The translations under genes and the position numbers were made by a program. A stretch of 64,000 nucleotides of DNA from Aminipila terrae (GTDB lineage: Bacteria > Bacillota > Clostridia > Peptostreptococcales > Anaerovoracaceae): positions 1,426,001-1,490,000 of the forward strand of contig NZ_CP047591.1 of the NCBI RefSeq assembly GCF_010120715.1, read 5' to 3'. Shown in pieces: positions 25,793-35,027 of this stretch; within the stretch, counting starts at the first letter, position 1; each line of letters begins with the position of its first letter. The notes beneath the pieces are model-generated. The model worked only from the letters and a program-made list of their open reading frames with translations, was not told where the DNA came from and ran no database searches.

Positions 25793-27283
25793 CTACAACG
25801 GAATTATTTTTATCATTTCATCGAACTTCTTTAGTTCATAATGCATGATTACATCCTGATCTACAGGATCAACAGTCTGTCTGATAAAATCATAAGCTGC
25901 TTTTGTTCCTTTTGCCAGACCACTTTCGCCTCTTAGCCAGATTCCCTGGGAAGCTGCGAACAATTCTATACCAAGAACTTTCTGTGCATTATCCAGTACC
26001 AGGGCTGCCGTTCTTGCAGCTGTTGTTCCCATACTTACATGGTCTTCCTGATTCCCTGATGAAGGAATAGAGTCAACACAGGCTGGATGAGCATAAATCT
26101 TGTTTTCAGAAACCATCGATGCTGCTGCATACTGAGCAATCATAAACCCAGAGCAGACACCACCGTGTTTCGTCAGGAATGCGGGCAATCCTTCTGATAA
26201 CTGAGGATTAACAAGTCTTTCCGTTCTTCTTTCGGAAACATCAGCCAGTTCTGAAATGGCAATCTTTAAGAAGTCAAAGGCAAGAGCCATCGGCTGCCCA
26301 TGGAAGTTTCCTCCAGATATTACTTCATCTTCATCTGGGAAAATCAGCGGGTTATCAGTTACTGCATTGATTTCTCTTGTTACCGCATCATATACATATT
26401 GAACTGCATCTCTTGATGCTCCATGAATCTGTGGAATACATCTCAATGAATAAGGATCCTGAACTTTATTTGGATTTGTTTCATGAGCATTATCACTGCC
26501 TTCAAGCAATGTAAGCAAATTCTTTGCTACATCTTTTTGCCCCTGATGTCCTCTCACATCGTGGACTTTATGGTCATATGCTTTTTTAATTCCGTTTAGT
26601 GCTTCTGCAGTCATGGCTGTTGCAATATCTGCAACCTTTAGCAGGTTCATGGCATCCCAAAGAACATTTACACCTACGGCAGTCATAATCTGGGTGCCAT
26701 TTATTAAAGCAAGGCCTTCCTTTGCTGCAAGTTCCACAACAGGAATTCCCGCTTTCTTCATGGCTTCTGCACCAGGCATAACCTCTCCTTTATATTCGGC
26801 ATCCCCTTCTCCAATCATGGTAAGAACCATATGAGATAATGGAGCTAAGTCTCCGGAAGCTCCCAGGGATCCCTTTTCCGGAATAACGGGATGAACCCCC
26901 TTATTTAACATATCAACTAATGTATTTAACGTTCCTGGACGGATACCTGAATTCCCTCTTGAAAGTGCGTTACACCTTAACAGCATGGCTGCTCTCACCA
27001 CTTCTCTTGGAAATCCCTTACCCATAGCACAAGTGTGGCTTATGATAAGATTTCTCTGCAAATCTGCCGTTTCATCATTGGATATAAAAGTATCAGAAAA
27101 CTTTCCAAATCCAGTAGTTAAGCCGTAAATAACGGCTCCATCTGCAAGCTTTTTATCTACATAATCTCTGGCCTTTTTTACAGCAGCCTGTGCCTCAGGA
27201 GTAATAATCACTTCTTCATTAAATCTGGCTACACGGATGACTTCTTCCACCGTTAATTTTGTTCCATTAATAGTAATACTCAT
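25793..27283 (-). CDS. hutH: histidine ammonia-lyase, 496 aa
   Basis: Removes ammonia from L-histidine to give urocanate, the entry step. The self-forming MIO cofactor triad Ala-Ser-Gly is in GSLGASGDLAPLSHM (about residues 143-145); GLTTGFGKFSD, NPLIFPDEDEVISGGNFHGQ and SIPSSGNQEDHVSMG carry the other active-site residues. AAAGGA precedes ATG 27283. It is the first gene of the five-gene operon, with a sigma-A-like promoter about 90 bases upstream. Confidence 0.97.
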   Translation of the reverse strand: MSITINGTKLTVEEVIRVARFNEEVIITPEAQAAVKKARDYVDKKLADGAVIYGLTTGFGKFSDTFISNDETADLQRNLIISHTCAMGKGFPREVVRAAMLLRCNALSRGNSGIRPGTLNTLVDMLNKGVHPVIPEKGSLGASGDLAPLSHMVLTMIGEGDAEYKGEVMPGAEAMKKAGIPVVELAAKEGLALINGTQIMTAVGVNVLWDAMNLLKVADIATAMTAEALNGIKKAYDHKVHDVRGHQGQKDVAKNLLTLLEGSDNAHETNPNKVQDPYSLRCIPQIHGASRDAVQYVYDAVTREINAVTDNPLIFPDEDEVISGGNFHGQPMALAFDFLKIAISELADVSERRTERLVNPQLSEGLPAFLTKHGGVCSGFMIAQYAAASMVSENKIYAHPACVDSIPSSGNQEDHVSMGTTAARTAALVLDNAQKVLGIELFAASQGIWLRGESGLAKGTKAAYDFIRQTVDPVDQDVIMHYELKKFDEMIKIIPL

Positions 27284-27373
27284 TACTTTTTTCCTTTCGT
27301 TTTTATATTTAAATAATTATTCTCTAATTTGTATATTTATTCAGCAATCTTTTTTTGCTTTTCCCCAGCATTT

Positions 27374-27403
27374 ATTATATCAAAATAGTTAATAAATTTA
27401 CAA
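27374..27403 (-). promoter_or_regulatory. probable promoter of the hut operon
   Basis: On the minus strand TTGTAA (27398-27403), an 18-base spacer and a consensus TATAAT (27374-27379) precede hutH by about 90 bases. Confidence 0.6.
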
Positions 27404-27437
27404 TACTTTATTTCAAATTTTCTCAACATTTCTAGTT

Positions 27438-27738
27438 GTATTGTATTTTTAGACATTTTTGCATACAATCTTACTCGAGTACCGCACTAATGAAGTAAAG
27501 CAACATAGTTCTTTTTCGACAGGTTGTTTATGGCGTTAACGCTTTACCTAATTATTGCTTTACTATGAATAATTATACCAAACCTATATTGTATTATGTC
27601 AGAAACTATAAAAATACTCTTCACGCATTTGTGTATCTTCACAAAATATTTTCCAAATAAAAACAAAACATCAGCTAAATCCAGATAATTTTATTGCTTT
27701 ATAAATAAAAATGCTGCCAGAACTGGCAGCTATTTTTT
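27438..27738 (+). ncRNA. candidate structured non-coding RNA or regulatory region upstream of hutH
   Basis: The 518-base gap 27284-27801 has no gene. A plus-strand TTGTAT...TACAAT pair near 27438-27467 could be a promoter. Behind it AGTAAAGCAA (27494-27503) is exactly complementary to TTGCTTTACT (27555-27564), enclosing the perfect palindrome GCGTTAACGC (27533-27542). A terminator-like hairpin with T6 stands at 27714-27738. The ensemble could be a transcript of roughly 260 bases or an operator array for hut. No known riboswitch consensus was recognised. Confidence 0.3.
27714..27738. terminator. terminator behind the first M56 gene
   Basis: GCTGCCAG and CTGGCAGC arms with a two-base loop. T-rich tails on both strands (T6 on plus, T5 on minus). 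Confidence 0.75.
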
Positions 27739-27801
27739 AGTGTTTCCTGCTTAAATTATTATCCCTCTTTTCATGGGGACATACGTATTGTTTTCTTTGC
27801 T

Positions 27802-29639
27802 TCAATAATAGCTTTTGCCCGCAAAATCATTTTTCAGACTAAAACCATGATTGTATAATACCTCCATCTGAATATATCTGTCCGTGATGGCCTGTGCCGT
27901 TGGCCATTTTGCCACATATCCGGCAGGAAGCACCTGAAGATAGATTTTTCCATCTTTAAAACTAAATTCTCCCACGTTTCCAACCGATACGGAACTAAGT
28001 TTACCTCCCCATTCTTCCTGAAGAGATGCTAAATCTATTCTGTCTCCTGTATCCTGCCCATTAATGGCTATAGTTAATGTGCCATTCTGCACAGTGTACT
28101 TCAGCTTATTATTTATGAGTTCTGCCCATTCATCAGAACTGAATAAATAATCTGTCCCGTTATTTTTATTGTCTCTTTCAAATATATGTAATTCGTTTAA
28201 GTCAATGCCTGTTCCATTGGCACTTCTTAATATCATTGCCAATTCTTTTATTCCATCATTGTCGTAATCTTCATACTGTAACTGAGGCATTTCACCGTAG
28301 ACACCCCAGAATATATCGAATACCTGAATGTGATTTCCCTGTCTTATACTTATTCCCCGCAGGGTATATGTGCCTTTTTCCTTTCCATTCTCTTTCAATC
28401 CATAGACATAAATATCCTCTTCTGGAATCTCCGCTACCAAGGCAATTTTGCTGTTACTTTCCAGAAACCTATTCCAGTCCTTATCATTTTTTATCAGGTC
28501 AGTAGGAAATTCTACGTTCTTTGAAATAAGGTTAACAGCTCCATGCCAGGTGTAATTTTTAGCAACATTTTGCTTATGCCCATCAAAAGCAAATGCTATA
28601 GTAGAACCAATACTTGCAATCAAAAGTAATGTAATCACAATAATAACCAGACCATTGCTTTTTTCCTTTGTGCTTAGAATATTTTTCAGCCTTCCCTTAA
28701 GATTTTTCGTATTGTCATTAAAACATGTGGTTAATGCTACTTTTCGTGTTTTCTGTTGATTGATACAGGTAAGAATAGTTTCACCATATGCCTTTTTCTT
28801 ATTTACTGGCATTCCTTTAATTACTTCCTCATCGCAGGAAAACTCTAGTGCAATATATGCCTCATAGCGAAGGAGATAAATCACTGGGTTAAACCAGTGT
28901 ATCCCATTTACCAGAAGCAGCAGCATTTTATACCAGAGATCATATCTTTTGTAATGCGTGAATTCATGCCTGAATATAAAGGTTAATTCCTCATTGGAAA
29001 AACACTCAGAAGGTAAAATCAGAACAGGATGAATAAGTCCCATTAGTGAAGGACTGGCTATTTTGTCACAAACATAAACTTTAAACTGCTTCTTTATGTT
29101 AAGATCTTTACAAATATTTATAAGTATATTTTCCATGTTGGGATTTGTCACAACTCTGCTCCAACGAAAAACCTGTTTTCTAAAATACAGGTATCCAACA
29201 ATATAATATGCCATAAACCCTATGCACCCAGCACTCCAAACGAAAAAGATTATGTCCGTCCACGATGCAAACTTTTCAGCTTTTTCTGCATTTTTAGCAA
29301 TGGGATCAGATTCTTCTGCTTGCATCAACGCTATAGGTTTCATAACTGGTAATGCTTCTTTCCCGGCTAGCTTGCTAACCTCTGCTTCCTGACTTTTCAC
29401 TGCTTTAGAGGAAAAAGCGTATAAATTATTAATATCTGGAATATTTACCTGAATGGGGCAGATGAAGTAGAAAAGTCAACTGGAATTAAAAGTCTTATGG
29501 CGATTATCAACCATATCCATTTTCTCCATTTGGCAGCATAATGTTTATTGATAAAGGCAGAAAAGAGCTTTACCGTTAAAATGATTACACTTGTAGTAAG
29601 GGAAACTTCCAGCATCCATATAAGCCATTGATCTGACAT
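27802..29639 (-). CDS. M56-family (BlaR1-like) sensor peptidase (one apparent frameshift)
   Basis: An integral-membrane zinc peptidase that, in the BlaR1 family, cuts a BlaI repressor on signal. The first frame supplies the N-terminal membrane segments (LEVSLTTSVIILTVKLF, WIWLIIAIRLLIPV). The second has FRHEFTHYKRYDLW with the HExxH zinc motif and LEFSCDEEVI, one more membrane segment (LVIIVITLLLIASIGSTIAF) and about 270 outside residues that I cannot assign to any domain. Adding one G to the G4 run at 29455-29458 joins the frames through SSAPIQVNIPDINNLYAFSS into 612 aa. Start ATG overlaps the blaI stop (TAATG). Confidence 0.85.
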
Positions 29640-30028
29640 TACTTATTCTCCCTTTCCAATTGATCTAGATACGCTTGTAATTCTTTTATATCTGCATGAT
29701 CGATTACTTTATTATGATATAAACTTGTAACAAAGTTCTGCAGTGAATTTCCATAAAGTTTTTCTAAAAATGTTTTACTTTCCTGTGCCTTATATTCATT
29801 TTCTGTTATCAGAGCAGAGTATAGATTCATGCGGGTTGTTCTGTCACAATGAACAAATCCTTTTTCTCCTAATCTTGCAAGGGAAGTCATCAGGGTTGAT
29901 AACGCCCATTTACGAATTCCCTGTATCTGCTCTAATATATAGTTAGATGTAACAGGTTCACTACTACGCCAAAGAACCATCATAATCTCTAATTCTGCAT
30001 CACCCAATCTTTTTTTGTTAATTGTCAT
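29639..30028 (-). CDS. BlaI/MecI-family repressor, 129 aa
   Basis: A winged-helix repressor of the BlaI type: RLGDAELEIMMVLWRSSEPV at the N-terminus, WALSTLMTSLARLGEKGFVH as recognition region and a helical C-terminus where the partner peptidase cuts. Start ATG 30028 is chosen because TAGGAG stands 9 bases before it; the frame extends to 30055 without a site. It is translationally coupled to the M56 gene. It probably represses its own operon through the dyad overlapping the -10 box. Confidence 0.92.
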   Translation of the reverse strand: MTINKKRLGDAELEIMMVLWRSSEPVTSNYILEQIQGIRKWALSTLMTSLARLGEKGFVHCDRTTRMNLYSALITENEYKAQESKTFLEKLYGNSLQNFVTSLYHNKVIDHADIKELQAYLDQLERENK

Positions 30029-30067
30029 TTCAAACGCTCCTAACCACAATAACATTAGTATATGATA

Positions 30068-30111
30068 TTATCTTTATGATAACATTATACACACGTATAA
30101 TAAAATGTCAA
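30068..30111 (-). promoter_or_regulatory. promoter and BlaI operator of the first BlaI/M56 operon
   Basis: The minus strand has a consensus TTGACA (30106-30111), a 16-base spacer and TATAAT (30084-30089). A perfect dyad with arms ATTATAC and GTATAAT and a four-base centre (30084-30101) covers the -10 box. A weaker dyad (TTATC-N5-GATAA, 30068-30082) follows. Confidence 0.75.
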
Positions 30112-30133
30112 CTAACCTTAATCTTTGATAGAA

Positions 30134-30736
30134 TCATTCTTTAAATCCCAGAAATCTAAATAGCTGCTTTTTATGGAAGTCTGCAATACATTGAAATTTT
30201 TCATGGTCATCTAAAAAATCCAACGTGTCCTGTAAGCCAGCAATCATAACCATTAGATAATAAACAGCTTCTGCGGTATTATCGCAGCTTATCACTCCTT
30301 CAGCGCTAAAATACTCTATGGTTTTTAGTAGCTTTTCATTAGCTTTTTCTGTATATATTGCAAATTTCTCCTTTGCCCTTTTATCCCTGAGTGCGATGTT
30401 TACACAAGAAAAATATACTCTTGAATCAATTTCTATGGCACCATTTACAGAAAATAAAGAATCAACAAATTTAATAAACTCGCCTTTTACATCTTTATTT
30501 GTCCAATCTATATCTGGGGTCGAAACACTTATACACTTCTCAAACATATAATCAATAAGTCCATATATCAGCTCTTGCTTGTTTTTAAAATAGTAGAAAA
30601 TAAGACTTGAAGGCATATTTACAGCTTTAGCGATTTTAGTCATGGATACATTCTCCATTCCCAATTCTGCCACAAGCTTGTAAAAGGCTTCTAATATAAT
30701 ATTTCTTTTGTTTTCATGGTTTTCTTTTACTTTCAT
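30134..30736 (-). CDS. TetR-family transcriptional regulator, 200 aa
   Basis: The N-terminal helix-turn-helix reads ENVSMTKIAKAVNMPSSLIF, followed by YYFKNKQELIYGLIDYMF, the TetR signature (about residues 20-65). The ligand-binding helical half is not assignable. It is the last gene of the run ALDH, SUMF1-like, transporter, TetR, so it probably represses that operon and senses its substrate. GGGGAAG precedes ATG. A dyad at 34857-34870 is a candidate operator. Confidence 0.9.
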   Translation of the reverse strand: MKVKENHENKRNIILEAFYKLVAELGMENVSMTKIAKAVNMPSSLIFYYFKNKQELIYGLIDYMFEKCISVSTPDIDWTNKDVKGEFIKFVDSLFSVNGAIEIDSRVYFSCVNIALRDKRAKEKFAIYTEKANEKLLKTIEYFSAEGVISCDNTAEAVYYLMVMIAGLQDTLDFLDDHEKFQCIADFHKKQLFRFLGFKE

Positions 30737-30804
30737 TTACTTCTTCCCCATTTTTAATAATTGTGTTTTAATTTATTTCCATCTGGCTATTGAGTATCTG
30801 GCAA

Positions 30805-32253
30805 CTACAAAATGTTTTTAAAAGATTCTACAGAAAACTCTTTTCCATCCCTTTTCAGTTTCATAGCATACTGTAATTCAGTTATATTGTTTTTGTTAAC
30901 TTTGTATAGTGCGCATACAACGATCATAACAAAAGTTATACCCATAGGAATGCCTGCATAAATTACTCTTAATGCAGAACCCATACTTTCAGTTACCACT
31001 TCAACAGTTGGGTCAACCTTAAGTAATGACATTACTATTCCATTTAGCCACATACCTATAGCAACTCCTGCCTTTGTTAAAAATGAGCACAGCGAAATGA
31101 TTAGCCCCTCTCTTCTTTTTCCGTACTTAAATTCATATATTTCGGCTATGTCAAAATTCATAGCATATATTATAATCCAAAATGATGCAGAAGCCAGACA
31201 TAAGCATATTAGAAGTCCCATCATAAGTAATGTGCTTGGAGTTATAAACCATAAAATGGCTGAGTATACGAATAGAATTATAAATGCTATCAACATTCCC
31301 GTTTTTTTACCCAGTTGAACTATAAGATTCCCCATGGGCACGATAAACATTATAGCAATAATTCCAGGCCAGAAGTTAATCATAGCTATCTGATTGTTAT
31401 CAAATCTGCATGTAAACATTAAAAAATATAATACAGAACTGTTAGCTACACCCAAAAACACATTATATAAAAATCCCATACACGCAGTAAGTCTGTACTG
31501 CTTTATACAAAATAAATCTTTAGCATCCTTAAAGGCTACTTGAATAAGTCCATCGCTATGGCAGTCTTTTACTACTTCTTCATTTACCGCATCCTGCTCT
31601 TTTCCTCTAAGTGCAACAGCTGTGGCAAGAAATGCGATGGCGGTTATCGTTCCTAAAACAGCACCGATTATCCTCCATGTTAAAACGTCACTTTTGCCCT
31701 GAAGTGCCATAAAGTCCATAAATTTTAATATACCTACTGTTAAAATTACCTGACCTAATGCTGAGAATAAAAGCACAGAAGTCCTCATCTTTGTTTTAGA
31801 ATCGTAATCATCGGTCACTTTTGATGCTACAGCTATGTACGGTATATCAACTATGGTAAAAAACACCCAGAAAGCAATATTTATTAAAATAAAATATAAA
31901 ACCTTTGCTGTTTGGCCAAGATTCACATCACAAAACAGAATAAAGACAAATAAACCCAAAGGAATAGCTCCTCCTAATATAAACATGGCTCTCTTACCAA
32001 ATTTATTTCCTTTATATCTGTCTGACAAATATCCTACTATTGGGTCTGTGATTGCATCCCACATTACTGCAATAAGTGATATTGTCCCTGCCGCTGCTGG
32101 ATTTACTCCTGCAACACTAGTTAAAAAGAAGATGAAAAACATATAGAATAGATTGTACGCGATGTCTTCTCCTATACCTCCGATTCCATACATTACTATG
32201 GTTTTAAGGTCAAGCTTCTCAGATATAATTTTTGTTTCAAAATCTTTACTCAT
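30805..32253 (-). CDS. GPH-family sodium/proton symporter, 482 aa
   Basis: Twelve-segment carrier of the glycoside-pentoside-hexuronide:cation family (melibiose-carrier type). The N-terminus YGIGGIGEDIAYNLFYMFFI and the loop WDAITDPIVGYLSDRYKGNK, followed by FGKRAMFILGGAIPLG, are diagnostic; DIPYIAVASKVTDDYDSKT and the later MNFDIAEIYEFKYGKRREG match the conserved cytoplasmic loops. Substrate is unknown; the neighbouring aldehyde dehydrogenase suggests that the imported compound is oxidised through an aldehyde. AGAAGGAG precedes ATG. Confidence 0.88.
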   Translation of the reverse strand: MSKDFETKIISEKLDLKTIVMYGIGGIGEDIAYNLFYMFFIFFLTSVAGVNPAAAGTISLIAVMWDAITDPIVGYLSDRYKGNKFGKRAMFILGGAIPLGLFVFILFCDVNLGQTAKVLYFILINIAFWVFFTIVDIPYIAVASKVTDDYDSKTKMRTSVLLFSALGQVILTVGILKFMDFMALQGKSDVLTWRIIGAVLGTITAIAFLATAVALRGKEQDAVNEEVVKDCHSDGLIQVAFKDAKDLFCIKQYRLTACMGFLYNVFLGVANSSVLYFLMFTCRFDNNQIAMINFWPGIIAIMFIVPMGNLIVQLGKKTGMLIAFIILFVYSAILWFITPSTLLMMGLLICLCLASASFWIIIYAMNFDIAEIYEFKYGKRREGLIISLCSFLTKAGVAIGMWLNGIVMSLLKVDPTVEVVTESMGSALRVIYAGIPMGITFVMIVVCALYKVNKNNITELQYAMKLKRDGKEFSVESFKNIL

Positions 32254-32277
32254 CCGCTTATTCTCCTTCTCTGCCTT

Positions 32278-33261
32278 CTATTTTTCATAATACGCACATC
32301 TGAAGCCTACATCAAAATAGTTTTCACTGTCTTTCAATATTAATCCCAACGCAAATATTCCCGCATTTTCTTTGTTCACCCAATAACCTCCACGTATAGC
32401 GTTATATGTTCCTTTTACGTTGACAGCCACCACATCTTCCCCATATCTATCACCTTCAGGAATCAGCGCCATAGCCTTAAGCTTATTGGTGAAGACCTTA
32501 TCTACATTGGTTTTTACAGTCTTATATGGGCTAACTAGTGTTTCCTTATCCATGTGTTCATCATTTTCAGATACCGATAATATTAGTGTATCATCTGTGT
32601 TCAAATCCCTGTATTTCAAGGATTCTCTGGCGTCTGCTTTACACAAATTTCCTCCACCGTCCAGAGCACACCATACACCGTCAGTTTGGCTCTTAAGCTG
32701 TAATTCGCAGTCTACGATGCGAATGCCGTCCACCCATTCCCAGACATTACCGTTCATATCATAGATGCCGTCTGTTGTGCCATTATGGCTCCATTCCACA
32801 GGCCCTGAACCCGTCAGGATTCTGAAAGGCTTTCCTTCAACGGGACATGGTTTATTCTCTGATAATGTCCCTTCCTGGTTTTCAAATTGGTAATCTTTAC
32901 CATAATTATTGTTTCCTCTGGGAAGTGTATTGTTCTTTTTTGATAAAAGGGCTACAACCGCCCATTCATCGTTAGTCATGAGGTGCCACCCCTTCCCCTT
33001 ATTTTTACAATAATTTCGCGCTTGATCTATAGTCACAAAAACTTCTGGGTCCTTGTTTTGCAAGCTATATGCTAATCCATTGATCACCACATTTTGATAT
33101 TTGCTTATATATATTGCTTCTAACTCATTTCCGTCCACTATAAATGCAGGATGGGTAACATCAGCACCTCCTTCAATAACGTCGGATATTTTAAATTTAG
33201 GTATCCTGACCATAACAGACTTTAAATTTCTGTCATCTGTAATTTCAACTGTATTTCTCAT
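32278..33261 (-). CDS. SUMF1/FGE-sulfatase-like domain protein, 327 aa
   Basis: The C-type-lectin-like fold of the formylglycine-generating-enzyme family is marked by VTIDQARNYCKNKGKGWHLM, TNDEWAVVALL, DGIYDMNGNVWEWVDGI and the ending GGYWVNKENAG...VGFRCAYY. The catalytic Cys pair that true formylglycine-generating enzymes use to bind copper is not evident, and no sulfatase is nearby; the organism is anaerobic, so an oxygen-dependent reaction is unlikely. A ligand-binding or accessory role is possible. It lies 24 bases from both flanking genes, so it is co-transcribed. Confidence 0.8.
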   Translation of the reverse strand: MRNTVEITDDRNLKSVMVRIPKFKISDVIEGGADVTHPAFIVDGNELEAIYISKYQNVVINGLAYSLQNKDPEVFVTIDQARNYCKNKGKGWHLMTNDEWAVVALLSKKNNTLPRGNNNYGKDYQFENQEGTLSENKPCPVEGKPFRILTGSGPVEWSHNGTTDGIYDMNGNVWEWVDGIRIVDCELQLKSQTDGVWCALDGGGNLCKADARESLKYRDLNTDDTLILSVSENDEHMDKETLVSPYKTVKTNVDKVFTNKLKAMALIPEGDRYGEDVVAVNVKGTYNAIRGGYWVNKENAGIFALGLILKDSENYFDVGFRCAYYEK

Positions 33262-33285
33262 AGCCCGCCTTCTTTCTTTTTATCA

Positions 33286-34767
33286 TCATTCTGAAAACCA
33301 ATTGGTTTTTTTAGGGTTTAAACTCATATTTATCTGCTTTAAAACAGTAAATTCCTCCAAACCTTGTACTCCGCCTACCACTCCTATGCCGCTTTGCTTA
33401 TATGGCGTCACTGGAAGGCTTGAGCCTGCTTCTAAATAGGTATTCACCCATAATATTCCCGACTTTACAGACTTACACACTCTGAGAGCTTTCTCAATGT
33501 CCTTTGTAAATACAGCTCCTGCCAATCCATAAATCGTGTCATTAGCCATATTTATAGCTTCTTCTTCAGTTGAAAAACTTTGGACTGTCAAAACCGGTCC
33601 GAATATTTCTTCCTGAACTATTCTCATATGGTTTTTACAATCTATAAATACAGTGGGCTCAACAAAATATCCATTTCCAAAATCTCCGTCAGTTATTCTC
33701 TTGCCTCCCACTGCCAGCTTTGCGCCTTCTTTTATTCCTGCCTCTATATAATTCAATACGTAATGCATATGTTCTTTTGAAATCAACGGTCCAAATTCCG
33801 CGTTTTCATCAAAAGGCATACCGACTTTTATGGAACCCACTCTTTTTACCAAATTCTCAACAAACTTATGGTATATATCCTCCTGAACCAAAAGTCTTGA
33901 GCCTGCCACACAAAGCTGACCCTGACTTAAGAATATGCCAAACATAACATTGTCTGCCACTACATCTATATCCGAATCATCAAACACTATCACTGGAGAT
34001 TTGCCTCCCAGTTCAAGGGCTAATTTTTTTAAACTTGACGATGAATCCCGAATGATATCCATACCAGTTTTTGTGCTGCCGGTAAAAACAATCTTGTTTA
34101 CATTTTTATTTGCAATTAATTCCTTTCCAATGTTACTGCCGGAACCCAAAACCAGATTTGCAACCCCCTCCGGGAGTCCTGCTTCTTCAAATATTTCAAA
34201 GAGCATGATAGTAGTTAAAGGCGTAAGGGATGCTGGTTTTACAATTATTGTATTTCCTGCTGCCAATGCCGGTGCTATACTTGCTGCCGCCGTTCCCAAA
34301 GGATAATTCCACGGTACGATGATGCTGCAAATACCTATAGGCTCCCGAATGGTCATAGCCAGCAAATCCTTTGAATGATTGGCAGTATGCCCCTGAAGTG
34401 AAGTTGCAATTCCACCATAATATCGAAATGCTCCTACGGCAGCATACACATCATCATATCTTGTTTCTCTAAACAGTTTTCCAGTGTTTATACTCTCTGT
34501 CCTGGCCATTTCATCTATGTTTTCCTCAATTAAATCTGCAATTCTATACAATAACGCCCCACGTTCTTCAGCACTCATATTTCTCCACACAGAATCGTCT
34601 TTAAATGCAGCTTTAGCTGATTCTATGGCCAGTATGGCGTCATTATCCTTGCCTTCTGTTACAACCGCAATGATTTCCCCTGTTGCAGGGTTTATTATGT
34701 CTCTCGTCTTTTCTGAAGAAGACAATACCCACTGCCCGTTTATAAACATTCCCTTTACATTTTTCAC
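33286..34767 (-). CDS. NAD(P)-dependent aldehyde dehydrogenase, 493 aa
   Basis: Oxidises an aldehyde to the acid. It shows FINGQWV at the N-terminus, PWNYPLGTAAASIAPALAAG, the GSTKTG nucleotide loop, catalytic Glu in LELGGKSPVIVF and catalytic Cys in SQGQLCVAGSRLLV; EEIFGPVLTVQSF follows. It is closest in layout to the betaine-aldehyde/ALDH9-like class, but substrate cannot be fixed. Start is placed at GTG 34767, with GGAGG seven bases before it, instead of the ATG at 34803, which lacks a site. First gene of a four-gene operon. Confidence 0.92.
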   Translation of the reverse strand: MKNVKGMFINGQWVLSSSEKTRDIINPATGEIIAVVTEGKDNDAILAIESAKAAFKDDSVWRNMSAEERGALLYRIADLIEENIDEMARTESINTGKLFRETRYDDVYAAVGAFRYYGGIATSLQGHTANHSKDLLAMTIREPIGICSIIVPWNYPLGTAAASIAPALAAGNTIIVKPASLTPLTTIMLFEIFEEAGLPEGVANLVLGSGSNIGKELIANKNVNKIVFTGSTKTGMDIIRDSSSSLKKLALELGGKSPVIVFDDSDIDVVADNVMFGIFLSQGQLCVAGSRLLVQEDIYHKFVENLVKRVGSIKVGMPFDENAEFGPLISKEHMHYVLNYIEAGIKEGAKLAVGGKRITDGDFGNGYFVEPTVFIDCKNHMRIVQEEIFGPVLTVQSFSTEEEAINMANDTIYGLAGAVFTKDIEKALRVCKSVKSGILWVNTYLEAGSSLPVTPYKQSGIGVVGGVQGLEEFTVLKQINMSLNPKKTNWFSE

Positions 34768-34856
34768 ATTTACCTCCATTCTCAAAAGGAGTCCCTTTTG
34801 CAACAGTTATGTTCGCATCTTTACCTACTTCAAAATATAACTCTCCTTCTAATTTT

Positions 34857-34870
34857 ATTGATTAGTCAAT
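34857..34870 (-). promoter_or_regulatory. candidate TetR operator
   Basis: ATTGA-TTAG-TCAAT is a perfect 5-4-5 dyad about 90 bases upstream of the aldehyde dehydrogenase start. A TATGAT box adjoins it on the minus strand, but no good -35 is visible. Confidence 0.4.
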
Positions 34871-34956
34871 CATATTATGTTTTTTTATCTTATTTATTGA
34901 AATTTTCCATACACAAAATAGTGTAAAAACGTAGCATGAAACTTCCAGAATATTGT

Positions 34957-35012
34957 TTGACAGTTAGAGTGCAAAGTGCTATCTTATTCATAGAGTGCAA
35001 CGCGCTATCTTA
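34957..35012 (+). promoter_or_regulatory. promoter and tandem operators of the second BlaI/M56 operon
   Basis: TTGACA (34957-34962), 17 bases and TATCTT (34980-34985) form the promoter. A 21-base motif beginning AGAGTGCAA and ending GCTATCTTA is repeated directly at 34966-34986 and 34992-35012 with a 26-bp period. One copy covers the -10 box and the other the start site. Confidence 0.7.
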
Positions 35013-35027
35013 GAGAGGAGAGTCAAA

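Noticed and set aside
27802..29639. Beta-lactam resistance sensor BlaR1
   Set aside because: No penicillin-binding SxxK/SxN/KTG motifs were found in the outer region and no beta-lactamase gene is near.
34768..34880. Short frame (GELYFEVGKDANITVAKGTP...) overlapping the start of the aldehyde dehydrogenase
   Set aside because: It has no start codon with a binding site, and its end overlaps the conserved N-terminus of the enzyme in another frame.
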